From Serpula lacrymans var. lacrymans S7.9 (lineage: Eukaryota; Basidiomycota; Agaricomycetes; Boletales; Serpulaceae), in NCBI RefSeq assembly GCF_000218685.1, contig NW_006763294.1, positions 974,807 through 1,038,806 on the forward strand: a stretch of DNA of 64,000 bases, read 5' to 3'. This document shows, piece by piece, positions 27,137-37,124 of this stretch. The notes below the pieces were generated by a model. It did not search any database. It had not been told where the DNA came from and worked only from the letters and a program-made list of their open reading frames with translations. How positions within the stretch are numbered: position 1 is the stretch's first letter; every line of letters begins with the position of its first letter. Made by a program: the position numbers and the translations under genes.

Positions 27137-28009
27137 CTAGCCTGGCATCCGAATGGCCAGAAGAGGGGCTAGTCTATGCAAGAAGTTCTTCGTGTACGTT
27201 GAAGTATCTGGATATTCCATGAGAACTACGGTATTCATCTCGGAATCAATTAAAAGTACACACCGAACAACCTTGCCCATAGCGCGACATGTTCCCGTGC
27301 CGTTTTCGTCCCACTTTACAATCCAACGACCGAGGATCTCGCCTTTCGTATTTAGCGTCTCGGCTATCGTCTCTTCTCGCCCCTGCACGCCCACCTTGGA
27401 GGGTGTGCTAGAATTCTCTTTGGAAGGGGGGAGAATGATCTGCTCCGCGAGCTCCCACTTGGCGAACGGCCGTTTTGTCTCGACGAGGAAGTTGACGTCG
27501 TAGACGCGGGTGACGAGTTTGTGTAGGCGAATAGTAAGTGTGGTCATCTCAAGACCTTCCATGCCGTCGTTCTCGCTTGGAGAAAGACGGCGAAGATCTG
27601 TCACGTATGGACCGCCACACCAAGCGACGAGAGCGGTCGATACGGCGCTTGTGGATAAAGCGGTGGTGGCTAGGGCGATGCGAGCGGTGGTAGGGAGAGA
27701 AGATTCGATGCCGAATATGAAGGGCGCCATTGTGAAAGAAAGACCAAGAGAAGAGAGAGAAAAGACTTTGAGACGACGGAATGTTTTGGTGAGAGGACCA
27801 TGATAGGCAGCATTGTTGTCTTCCCGGTCTGATGGGGGGCTCTTTAGGGTGGATGTGGTATCATTGGATGCGTTGGAGGAAGAAGTAGACAGGAAACGAG
27901 AACAAAGGTGAGTGCTGGAGTGTGATGGCGGTAAGGATGGATGGAAAAGGACTGAACGCTGGAGGGATGGTTGTCTCCAGCGCAGACCGAGATTGACGAG
28001 TCGCAGCAT
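27137..28009 (-). CDS. TMEM70-like mitochondrial membrane protein
   Basis: Single-exon gene of 290 residues from the ATG at 28009. The Arg/Leu/Ser-rich, acid-poor N-terminus looks like a mitochondrial presequence. A paired hydrophobic hairpin follows: FSLSSLGLSFTMAPFIFGIE and then about 20 small residues (IALATTALSTSAVSTALVAW), preceded by YHGPLTKTFRRLK. This arrangement resembles the TMEM70/TMEM186/TMEM223 family of inner-membrane assembly factors, where a short strand precedes two membrane segments and a soluble C-terminal domain. Assignment is by pattern only. Confidence 0.6.
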   Translation of the reverse strand: MLRLVNLGLRWRQPSLQRSVLFHPSLPPSHSSTHLCSRFLSTSSSNASNDTTSTLKSPPSDREDNNAAYHGPLTKTFRRLKVFSLSSLGLSFTMAPFIFGIESSLPTTARIALATTALSTSAVSTALVAWCGGPYVTDLRRLSPSENDGMEGLEMTTLTIRLHKLVTRVYDVNFLVETKRPFAKWELAEQIILPPSKENSSTPSKVGVQGREETIAETLNTKGEILGRWIVKWDENGTGTCRAMGKVVRCVLLIDSEMNTVVLMEYPDTSTYTKNFLHRLAPLLAIRMPG

Positions 28010-29263
28010 ACGGAGCGGAAAAGTGTGCGTCAGCCAAATGACCACCTCGCACTCAGCAGGTCACGTGTAGTCATATGTAGTCATCATACATGTAGTCCAG
28101 TCATAATCATCATATCATTCAATATGGTAGAAGACCCAACAGCCATCAGGGTAAAGTGTGGTATGCTTGCCCAGCACAATAATATTTTGAAGTTTTTGTT
28201 TTTGTCAGTCTGTTGCCTATAGGCTGATTGAAAATGTGGCTACAGTGGTGAAATAGGCTTGGCTTCTCTGCTACTCTAAGCTACAAGCTCAAAAGAACTT
28301 GAAAAAATATCATGTATACCAAAAATGACCAGTTTTGTCTTCTGATTCAGAACATACTGTATAGTCAAAATAGCTTTTTTCTCCTGTTGGAAGTAAACTC
28401 AGTCAATCAGAAATATGGCTGAGAGTAAGGTAGGCTGCAAGCACCAGTGTTGTAAAGAGTCAATATTGACCCCTTGACCTTCCGACAGCGTCAGTTGATT
28501 GACCTTGGGTCAGACAGGGTCAGACCATGTCAATGGGGTCAACATGTGACCTAGACACGGTTTGTTGATTTTGTGGAGTAGTTAGCTAAGTACATATCAG
28601 AGTCTGCTAGCTCTAGTAGGCTAGTACAGGGAGGTAGTACTTCAGGTGGTTAACATATAAGAGAATGGGCTGTTAGAATATTTGCCTTGTCCCTCTTTGA
28701 ATTGAGTCTCAGCCTGATGGTCAACAAGTCTTCACTGTGGAAAATTCATGTTTTTTAAAGATAAGACTAAAGGGATCAAAACAACAATATGCACAAGGAA
28801 TCATCCCACGAGCTGTTCACTACAGCTGACAATCATCTGTTCACAACTGTTTCCAATAATCTTATTAGCGAGGCAACTGCAGCTGACAACGATATTGGTG
28901 AGCCTTGCTGCTCAACTGTTACAACCAAGAGTTTGTTACTCCGGCGCACAACTTCAGACAAGCTATAGAGAGGATGATGAGGGAGTGGTTACCCTTTAGG
29001 CTTCAACAAGTTAGTTGTGAGGATACAACAGGAGGACTCGCTGAGGAGTCTCCTGGATCTACTGAGGTATATATACTAATACAGAGTGTTTGTACTTATG
29101 TACTGTACAGTTAATAAAAGCAGTGGCTGATGATGTCAGAGGGCGCAGCCCGTGTGACCAGCTCCACTGCGTGAGAGACTTGTAGCTAAAATAAGAATAA
29201 AGGCAGCATACCGCGAGAAGGTGGAGTTTGAACAAAATGGAAAGTGCCGCGTGGCACTGTGTG

Positions 29264-29679
29264 TGTAACAACCAAGAGTTAGTTACTCTGGCGCACACAG
29301 GAACACACTATAAAGGTAGTGAATGGGGAGTGGTTACCCCTTAGGCTGCAGAGAGTTTGTTGGTTAACAACAGGAGGACTCGCTGAGGAGTCTCCTGGAT
29401 CTATTGGGGTATATATACTAATACAGAGTGTTTGTACTTATGTATTGTACAGTTGATAAAGTTAGTGGCTGATGATGTCACGGGGCCTAGCCTGCATGAC
29501 CAGCTCCACTGTGTGAGAGAGTTGTATCTAAAATAAGAAGAAGGCAATGCGGTGCGAGAAAGAGGAGTTTGAACAAAAGGGGAAGTGCCGTGTGGCACCA
29601 TGTGTGAAAGCTAAAGTGTACAAGGTTAAAGCGGAGAATGAAAAAGAAAGAAAGGTCCGAAAATTGTGTTATCGTAACA
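29264..29679 (-). repeat. 3' LTR of gypsy-1
   Basis: 416 bp, with plus-strand ends TGTAACAACC and TATCGTAACA (TG...CA termini). It is nearly identical to the right LTR once the insertion there is removed. Confidence 0.95.
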
Positions 29680-29690
29680 CTACTCCCCTT

Positions 29691-31562
29691 CTAAGGCTCG
29701 ACTTCCAGGCGAGACCAAATACCGGAGGTAGTAGTTAAATTTTCGGGCATAGGTTGAAAAAGAGAATCAAAAAGATTTGAATCTATGCCTCTAAGCTTCC
29801 TAGGAGCTGAGGGATTCTTAGCATAGAATTTGCGAACAGCGTTGCAGGAATTGTCCAGATGGGCTTCTGGTTCCCACATTCTGTCCTTGTCTCCATAGCC
29901 CTTCCATAGGACTAGGAACTCTAATTTGCCACGCTTCAAGCGTGCATCCACCACCCGTTCGACTTCGAACTCTTCTTCACCTTCCTGGGTGACTACAACC
30001 AGTCCGGGCCGGTCTACACGCTGTCCCGGCAGCGGCCCTTTGTAGGGTTTTACACGGCTAATGTTGACCGTGGGTACTACCCTCATTCATTTTGGGATTT
30101 CCAGCTCCACTGCGTTGGGTTTGAATTCCTTAATCCGGTAAGGGCCAATCCATTTTTCGGTCAGTTTTCTAGACTGCCAATCTATTAACTTTAAATGGTC
30201 GGTATCTAACCAGACCAGGTCATTGATCTTGTAGTCAGGGGCCTTAGAGCGTCTACGCTCTGCCCTGTCTTTCATCTACTCTGCAGTTTTGAATAGCGCC
30301 TTGTGCGTTTCGTCTAAGACAGACTTCATGTCTTTGGCCATGTTCCCAGCAGCCTTGTTCTTGCTTTTACCAGGTTCTACACCCATTCTGGGGAGGTACG
30401 ATCTAGTAACCTCGAACAGTGCCTTTCCTGTAGCCGATGACTGTTTAATATTGTATGAGAACTGGGCTATCTTTAGCCACTTGGCCCAATCCGTCTGCCT
30501 GTCATTAATAAATATCTGGAGATATTGTTTCAACTCCTGGTTGAGTCTCTCCGTTTGTCCATCAGTCTGCGGATGGAACACCGTTGATAATTTAGGTTTG
30601 ATGCCCAGCATCCGGCATAATTCTTTCGTAAATTCGCTAGCAAATTGAAGTCCTCTATCGGAGATAACCGTTTCTGGTAACCCATGGATAGACCATACAA
30701 AATCTTTAAATAAATCTGCCGTACCAGCGGCAGTAATAGTTTTGTTGGTGGGTATGAATACCACTTCTTTGGAGAAGCGATCTGCTACCACCATTACTGA
30801 ATCATACCCATTTGACTCGGGCAGATCCGTTGTGAAATCAACCAATATATCTTGCCAGGGACCAGCTGGTATCGGATTCGGCATAAGTTTACCAGCTGGC
30901 GGTTGGTGAGAATTCTTAGCCATGGCACATCTCAGACAGGATTTTACGTATTCCTGTACGTCTTTGACCATGCCAGGCCACATGTAGTTTCTGGAGATCA
31001 ACTCCATTGTTCGTTGCCACCCAGGGTGCCCAGCCACTGGAGTGTCATAATGTCTATCTATTGCCTTGATCCTTGTGGACTCAGGCACACAGATTTTGTT
31101 TTTAAAATGGAAGAGCCCGTCTTCCCATAAATAGTTTTCATTGCCGTCAAGGCGTGCCTTCTCTTCTGAGGAAATGTCTTTCTTGAAGACTTCTAGAAGA
31201 TCGGAATCCTGCCCAATTCTAACATCGGCAACCCTTGATTGGTCTATCAGGGTAACACCTTTGTTGTCATCTTCGATGCCGTTGGCATGATCCTCTCTTC
31301 TGGACAAAGTGTCCGCTTTTCCCATAGAGCTTCCAGGCTTATGAATTAATTTATAATTAAACCTTGACAAGTATACCGCGTAGCGGGCCTGTCTTCGGTT
31401 CAAGTCTCGGGCCGTCATAAAATACTCCAGATTCTTATGATCAGTCCAAATTTCAAATTGGTGCCTAGCACCTTCTAAGTAGTGCTGCCAGTGCTCTAGA
31501 GCTCTAATGATGGCCAGCATCTCCTTATCATATATTTGATAGTTGCGCTCTGTAGGCGACAA
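29691..31562 (-). pseudogene. gypsy-1 RNase H C-terminus, integrase and chromodomain
   Basis: One continuous frame interrupted by two stops, a TAG at 30276-30278 and a TGA at 30087-30089, both explainable by a single C-to-T change. It begins in RNase H (SPTERNYQIYDKEMLAIIRA, TDHKNLEYF). It continues with the integrase zinc-binding residues (H in HYDTPVAGHPGW, C-x2-C in SCLRCAMAK) and the catalytic core (D in DILVDFTTDLPE, D in VISDRGLQFASEF, E in QTERLNQELKQYL). It then has a GPY-type module (KWIGPYRIKEF) and a chromodomain (EVERVVDARLKRGKLEFLVLWKGY, WEPEAHL). Chromodomains of chromoviruses are thought to steer integration to particular chromatin. Confidence 0.9.
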
Positions 31563-32824
31563 ACTATGCGATAAATAGGCACAAGGCCTCCAAAGATCGT
31601 CAGGGCATTGAATTGAAATATGGGCGCCATTGTAAACACCTGTTTAAGCTTATCAAAAGCTTCTTGTTCCTTAGCACCCCAGTGCCAAACAATGTCCTTT
31701 TTAGTGAGATCGTTCAATGGTCTTGTGATTTTTGCGAAGTTTTTGATAAACCTTCGGTAGAAATTGCCTAAGCCAAGGAAGGCCCTAACTCCTTTGACGC
31801 GAGTAGGTTCTGGCCAGTCCAATATAGCTTGAACTTTCTCAGGATCCATCCTGATACCGTTCTGGCCTATGATCATACCGAGGAAGTTTACTTCCTTCAC
31901 CTTAAAATTACACTTTTCGGGTTTGATGAATAGGTCCCGTTCCTGTAAGCGTTGAAGGACTTCTTGCACGATCCTGTCATGCTCAGCCTTATTGTCCGAC
32001 TTCGTAAATATTAACAAATCGTCAATGTAAATGACAACACAGTTCTCCATATCCGCAAAGATCTCATTCATCATGCTCTGGAAGGTTGCCGGTGAATTGG
32101 TCAACCCAAAGAACATAACGAGGGGTTCAAAGGATCCTCGGTGGCACGTGAACACGGCCTTCCAAGCATCAGTTTCTTTGATTCGTACATTATTGTACCC
32201 CCATCTGAGATCCATCTTTGTCAAGATCTTGGCATCAGCCAATTTGTCTACTAGCTGACTGATCAAAGGTAGCGGATATGCATTTTTAACCGTGTGCTGA
32301 TTCACATAACAATAGTCTATAATCATACACTTCTTACCATCCTTTTTAGGAATGAAGAACACCGGGGACGTCATAGGGCTTTTGGAAGATCTGATGTAAC
32401 CCTTCCTAAGCTGCTCGTCTATGAAACTTGAGACCTCATCTCTTTCTGGAGCAGAGAGGGGAATCATGTGTCCTTTTCTCGGTTTGAAAGTGTCCTTCAA
32501 ATCTATTGCATGGTCCCAAGGCTTAGCCTCTGGGAAGCGCTCTGACTTATGTTTAGAAAAGACTTTCCAGAAGTCATGGTACTCGGGAGGTACCAGCCTC
32601 TTAATCTCTTCCTCGGGTTTTACCTCATCATCGTCCTCGTCAATCTTTTCTAAAGATCTGAGCTCATAAACGTGACCAGCGTTTATCTTTTCAAGACGCT
32701 CATTGTGACGGACATGATTCGGTTTACCCAAGTTTACACACTCCTGAGGGCAACATGACAATGTGACAACCCCTGTCTGCCAGTTGATCTCAGGATTGTG
32801 TTTAAATAGCCAGGTCCAGCCCAA
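31496..32824 (-). pseudogene. gypsy-1 reverse transcriptase
   Basis: The Ty3-type reverse transcriptase region is readable with the catalytic YIDD motif (CVVIYIDDLLIF), the upstream TKMDLRWGYNNVRIKE block and the FFGLTNSPATFQ block. After TMAPIFQFNA the frame slips, and the start of RNase H (the segment with its first catalytic aspartate) is missing. The sequence jumps to a frame-shifted AYLSHSLSPTERNY in the next ORF. The deletion is about 100 nt. Confidence 0.9.
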
Positions 32825-32971
32825 GATTAAATTAATCTTCCCTAGTTGGGTAGCTTTGGCGGTGACTCGTTCTCTGTGTCCTTGGTATTCGACAACAAAA
32901 GAACATTTGTGCGTGATGCAGCCACCCGTGTTAAGCGTACCGTCAACGTTATAGACGGGAATAGATACATC

Positions 32972-33427
32972 TCATTTTACAAGGGGGAGTCCAATTTGCT
33001 CCGCCCAGACCTGATCTATGAAGATTCTGTTAGCGCCTGAATCAAGCAGTGCGCTGGTTGGGTGTACTATGCCCCGGGCAAGGTTTTCCACACCAATGTC
33101 TAAACAGATCTCTTTTTGGAATAAATATGTGCGCATCAACACACGCCTTGGGATTTTGGGAAAGGGTGGCTCCAACAAAGAAGAAGGGGTATCGCAAGTT
33201 ACATGTTTTTCTATTTTATTTTTACCAGAATCAAGCACCCTAGTGTTTGTCTCGCCGGGGCCACGCTCTAAAGAAGACGCTGGTGCAGCGGTAGTATCAT
33301 AAATATTACAGTTACATTGCTTCATACAAGTACATATTTCTGATAAATTTTGAAATCTATTTACAAATTGGGGAGCCATCCCCGTCTTTCCTTTATTGCT
33401 CGTGCAACACCCCAGAGCAGGGGCCAC
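32972..33427 (-). pseudogene. gypsy-1 aspartic protease region
   Basis: The retropepsin active-site segment SALLDSGANRIFIDQVWAEQ is present near 33000-33060 (D-S-G). The segment is separated from gag and from reverse transcriptase by stops or frame changes. Confidence 0.8.
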
Positions 33428-33506
33428 TTTGTTGTGGTTTACTTCATTGTTTCATGGAGCAAAGGCACCCAAGTGACCTAAGCTCCAAACTCTTTTCCCT
33501 GAGCCT

Positions 33507-34535
33507 TCATTTCATTGACCTGTTGGTCATAGAAGAAAACTCGGATTTCCTCGTACGAACGACCGGCCAGAGTATTGAGCTGATTGTCCGGTTTTTCAGT
33601 TTCTGATTGGCGCGCCTGGCGCCCTTGATTATTTTTTTATTGGGCGGCCTGCGCCCCGTTTCTGCAATTGCGGGACATGTGTCCTTCTTGGCCGCAATTG
33701 TAGCAGTTCCCCTTGAATCTGCGCATCTGTCCTCCTTGGACCACACCGATATCCATGGGGGCTCCCTGCCCTGGTTGCAGCCTGACAGCTTGAACCTGTG
33801 AGAATGATTTTGATGGTTTGATGACCCAGGGCACCTCTGGGATTGGTTGTTTTTGGTGGTCTCGCCACCTTGGTGCATTTTGTAGAGCTCTATGGCCCTA
33901 CCTATTTTCCAAACCTCCTCTGCTGCTTGAGAGAGATTCTCATTTCTCATATCCTGCAGATAAAGCTGTTCTGCAATGTGAGGGTTCACATTGCGTTCCA
34001 GCAGCTCCACTGCATGTTCATTACCAAGGCCCCCTTGGATGGAGAGGGCCAGGAACCGGGTTACAAAATCATCTGTCCTCATGTTGCCTTGTTTGAAGGA
34101 ACGGATCTGCTGACGCGCCCAGTCGTGCTCAGCTTGCGGCTTGAAATATTTTTCAATCTCTACTTTGAGATCATCCCAGGTGGGCCACACTCCCGTGGTG
34201 TAGCACTCCTGCAATCTAACTTGGGCGTATCAACCCGCCACAGGTCCCTTTAGTCGAGATAGCACTGCAGTGGCTACCTGAAAATTGTCGGCAAATGCAT
34301 CCCAATTTGCCTTAACCCATATTTGGAGTTTGATCCACCATTCGGCAAATCACGCTCTGTCTCCCTCGAAGGTGCCAGGGTCAGCGACGACTTCGACTTT
34401 CTTATTGAATTTCTTCTCAACCGAGGGGGTTGCTGCAGGGGGATTTGCCTGCAGCTCGGCGAGTTGGCTCGTTAATGCCTGAATCTGCGCACGCATGTTG
34501 TGCAGCAGGGCATTGATATCTGGTTGCAACGACAT
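33507..34535 (-). pseudogene. gypsy-1 gag
   Basis: The start is at 34535 (MSLQPDINALLHNMRAQIQ). The capsid region continues in a second stretch with WARQQIRSFKQGNMRTDDFV. The nucleocapsid zinc knuckle CYNCGQEGHMSRNC (CCHC) is read in another frame near 33665-33710. At least two frame disruptions separate these parts. Confidence 0.85.
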
Positions 34536-35042
34536 GTTGACTTGTTCTCTTTGTAAGGTAATGTAAAAAAAAAGGTAACTGGGGGTCCCTGCTTGCTATC
34601 TGCGGATCAACCTCTTCCCAGCTGAGTATCGGATCTCAATCTCTGACTACCCACACTATAGTATTTGAAAATTATATAAAAGTATTCGTAATAAACCCTG
34701 GTCCGAACGGTTGTCAGGGGGTGGTTCGCTTGTTAAGCTGTCAACCCTTCTCCAGACTGGCGGAGGCAAGTGCCTGGCCTGGTCAGAGGAAAGAGAAAGT
34801 GAAGTTTTATATGTAAATTCTAATCAATAGTGGTTCCACACCGACTGCTGAGCTAAGTACTCCCCTTAACGCTGGGGCCGTGTATTGAAGGTTTTGTTTC
34901 TTCTCCCAAAGCACTACAAGGCCGTCGCAAAGAGCGCACCTATCTGCTATGCGGGATATTCCTAAACAATAACCAAATCTCCTTCACCCTGGAGTCCGGG
35001 TGCCCAGTGGGACTTTTTGCACAACGTGCGAGAGAGTAGAAG

Positions 35043-35052
35043 AGCGAGTCCT
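35043..35052 (-). other. Predicted self-priming primer-binding site of gypsy-1
   Basis: The minus-strand AGGACTCGCT lies 2 nt inside the 5' LTR. It is perfectly complementary over 10 nt to the predicted RNA 5' end inside the LTR (35166-35175). No TGG start typical of tRNA-primed sites is present. Confidence 0.65.
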
Positions 35053-35200
35053 ATTGTAACAACCAAGAGTTAATTACTCTGGCGCACACAGGAACACACT
35101 ATAAAGGTAGTGAATGGGGAGTGGTTGCCCCTTAGGCTGCAGAGAGTTAGTTGGTTAACAACAGGAGGACTCGCTGAGGAGTCTCCTGGATCTATTGGGG

Positions 35201-35208
35201 TATATATA
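35201..35208 (-). promoter_or_regulatory. TATA box of gypsy-1 5' LTR
   Basis: TATATATA lies 33 bp upstream (minus strand) of the AGCGAGTCCT sequence at 35175-35166, the predicted transcript start used for self-priming. Confidence 0.65.
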
Positions 35209-35420
35209 CTAATACAGAGTGTTTGTACTTATGTATTGTACAGTTGATAAAGTTAGTGGCTGATGATGTCATGGGGCCTAGCCTGCATGACCAGCTCCAC
35301 TGTGTGAGAGAGTTGTATCTAAAATAAGAAGAAGGCAATGCGGTGCGAGAAAGAGGAGTTTGAACAAAAGGGGAAGTGCCGTGGGGCACCATGTGTGAAA
35401 GCTAAAGTGTACAAGGTTAA

Positions 35421-35748
35421 TGTTACGATAACACAATTTTTGGACTTTCCCTTTACTTTTATTCTCCGCTTTAACCTTGTACTATAGCTTTCACACATGG
35501 TGCCACGCAGCACTTCCCCTTTCTCACACCACATTGCCTTTCTTGTTGTTTTGGACACAACTCTCTCACACAGTGGAGCTGGCCATGCGGGCTAGGCCCC
35601 ATGACATCATCAGCCACTGTCTCTATCAACTGTATAGTACACATGTACAAATAACCCTGTAGTAATCCTAAGGGGTAACCACTCCCTCTTCATTCTCTTT
35701 ATAGTGTGTTCCTGTGTGCGCCAGAGTAACTAACTCTTGGTTGTTACA
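35421..35748 (+). repeat. Solo LTR of gypsy-1 family, inverted, inside the gypsy-1 5' LTR
   Basis: 328 bp from TGTTACGATA to TTGGTTGTTACA. The 5-bp duplication GTTAA is at 35416-35420 and 35749-35753. It is the youngest of the nested insertions at this locus. It is shorter than the 416-bp LTRs because of internal deletions. Confidence 0.93.
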
Positions 35749-36418
35749 GTTAAAGCGGAGAATAAAAAAGAAGGAAAGGTCCGAAAATTGTGTTATCGTA
35801 ACAGTGTGCAAAAACTACAGTATAAAGTTAAAGAGGAGAATGAAAATTAAAGGTCCAAAAATTGTGTATCGTAACATCAACTCAATCCACAACAGCACCT
35901 GTTCCCTCTCAGGCTGCCACATCATCCACACCCTCATCCACTAGCATTCGTTCAACAAGTGGCAGTGCAAGTACTCGTGCTCACAGTGTTTGAGCCACAC
36001 TTCATGAGCTTTTCAGCTTCCCGCTACCCGGTTGTTCCTCACCCAATATTGCCTCACTTCTGCAGTTTTGGGCTGCTGGACAAACAGCATTAGCATGTGA
36101 GGAGGAGTACCATGACTTCATCCAGGAAGAAATTAACTCTGAAGCTTGCCCAAGCATTACTGTAACCTAACTTTTTATTTTTTACATGCTCGCCAGTATT
36201 CCTCACTAATCTACATGCTATTAATATTGTGTTTTGATTCTTTATTGCAGTGTATATATTCTCATGTAATTTTATCTGTCATATTAAATAATTAACTATT
36301 GCCTCTATGCCACAGTCCTGTGCTTGACCTTTGATGAGGTCAAGTCAATGAGGCTGACTCCGTCTGATGGCGTCTGACTCTGAGGTCTGACCTCGTCAAT
36401 AAAAACACTGGCAAGCAC

Positions 36419-36751
36419 ATACAACTGTATCACATAACATGATGGTCACCATGGCACAACATTATTTACACAAATTATATGATTAGGTTTTGTACCAATA
36501 AGTATGTATATACTGCTTTTTGTTTCTTGTAGGAAGGCACTCCCTTGTAACTACTATATGGTCCAAGGTTACTCAGATTATAGAGTTTTTGTTTGGACAT
36601 TATGGAGGCCTGGAGAAGTACACAACAAGATGAGATTGGAATAATTACCTAATTAAAATCAGTGTTTTGCGTATAAGTCACCACAATCATCAAAACTTAA
36701 GACTTTGTTTGCAAGAATTTGCTTCTAATGTAAAACCACACAATTCTGTGC
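36419..36751. other. Unassigned sequence between the hAT-like element and the inverted-repeat locus
   Basis: AT-rich sequence with no ORF or recognisable element. The true 5' limit of the next repeat may extend into it. Confidence 0.4.
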
Positions 36752-37117
36752 AATGTCAATGATGAAGGCTGCCTGTTAGAAAACCACACAAAACAAACTA
36801 AAAAACAATCCTCCCAGATTCCACGGAACTTGTTTGTGGGCAATGCCTCCTAGAACAATGGGTGCTCTGGTTGTTTGTGGGGTGGTAAACTTTATGATCC
36901 TTCAAAACAAAAACCAAGTGGTGTGGGTTTGAGGAGGAGGGATAGTTGAAAGATAGAGGCTTGATGCTGAACTGGATTGGGGGCTAAGATTAATAAAGAC
37001 AAGTACTACTTTGCTAATTGTAGCATAAGGCAGGTTTAAGAATAACAAGGATGATGAGAATCCCAGTGATAGCAGGCTCCTAATGCACAAACTGTAGTGC
37101 TCAGAAGGACTTTAATT
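36752..37117 (+). repeat. ~360-bp repeat, copy A
   Basis: It begins near TGTCAATGATGAAGGCTG, continues TGTTAGAAAACCACAC and ends near GAAAGGGAT. It is in the same orientation as copy C (38876-39258) and inverted relative to copy B (38432-38805). It abuts unit 1. Ends are approximate. Confidence 0.75.
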
Positions 37118-37124
37118 GAAAGGG

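Larger units (their letters stand above)
29264..35803 (-). mobile_element. Ty3/gypsy chromovirus-type LTR retrotransposon, gypsy-1, defective
   Basis: Complete structure on the minus strand: 5' LTR at the right (35055-35803, enlarged by an insertion), gag, protease, reverse transcriptase, RNase H, integrase, chromodomain, and 3' LTR at the left (29264-29679). The target duplication GTGTG is exact at 29259-29263 and 35804-35808. Coding regions hold frameshifts, in-frame stops and an RNase H deletion, so it cannot encode a full polyprotein. The C-terminal chromodomain and the self-priming layout place it near the Tf1/sushi chromoviruses. Confidence 0.95.
35055..35803 (-). repeat. 5' LTR of gypsy-1, interrupted by an inverted solo LTR
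   Basis: The LTR proper runs 35055-35420 and 35749-35803. The intervening 35421-35748 is another LTR copy in the opposite orientation, with duplicated GTTAA on both sides. Confidence 0.95.
28917..35876. repeat. Old solo LTR of gypsy-1 family, split by a full gypsy-1 element
   Basis: The LTR is in two pieces, 28917-29263 and 35804-35876, with TGTTACAACC at the left end and TATCGTAACA at the right. The exact 5-bp duplication TCAAC lies at 28912-28916 and 35877-35881. The pieces join across the GTGTG duplication of the inner element. It differs from the inner LTRs at many positions, so it is the older insertion. Confidence 0.9.
28445..36410. mobile_element. hAT-like DNA transposon, non-autonomous, interrupted by nested LTR elements
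   Basis: The termini are CAGTGTTGTAAAG on the left and, read inward, CAGTGTTTTTATTG on the right. An exact 8-bp duplication GCAAGCAC lies outside them at 28437-28444 and 36411-36418. An 8-bp duplication with CAGTG-type ends is characteristic of the hAT superfamily. Both subterminal regions are dense in TGACC/GGTCA and GTCAGAC motifs, possible transposase-binding repeats. Removing the insertion between 28917 and 35876 plus one 5-bp duplication leaves about 1.0 kb without a recognisable transposase, so the element is non-autonomous. Confidence 0.8.
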
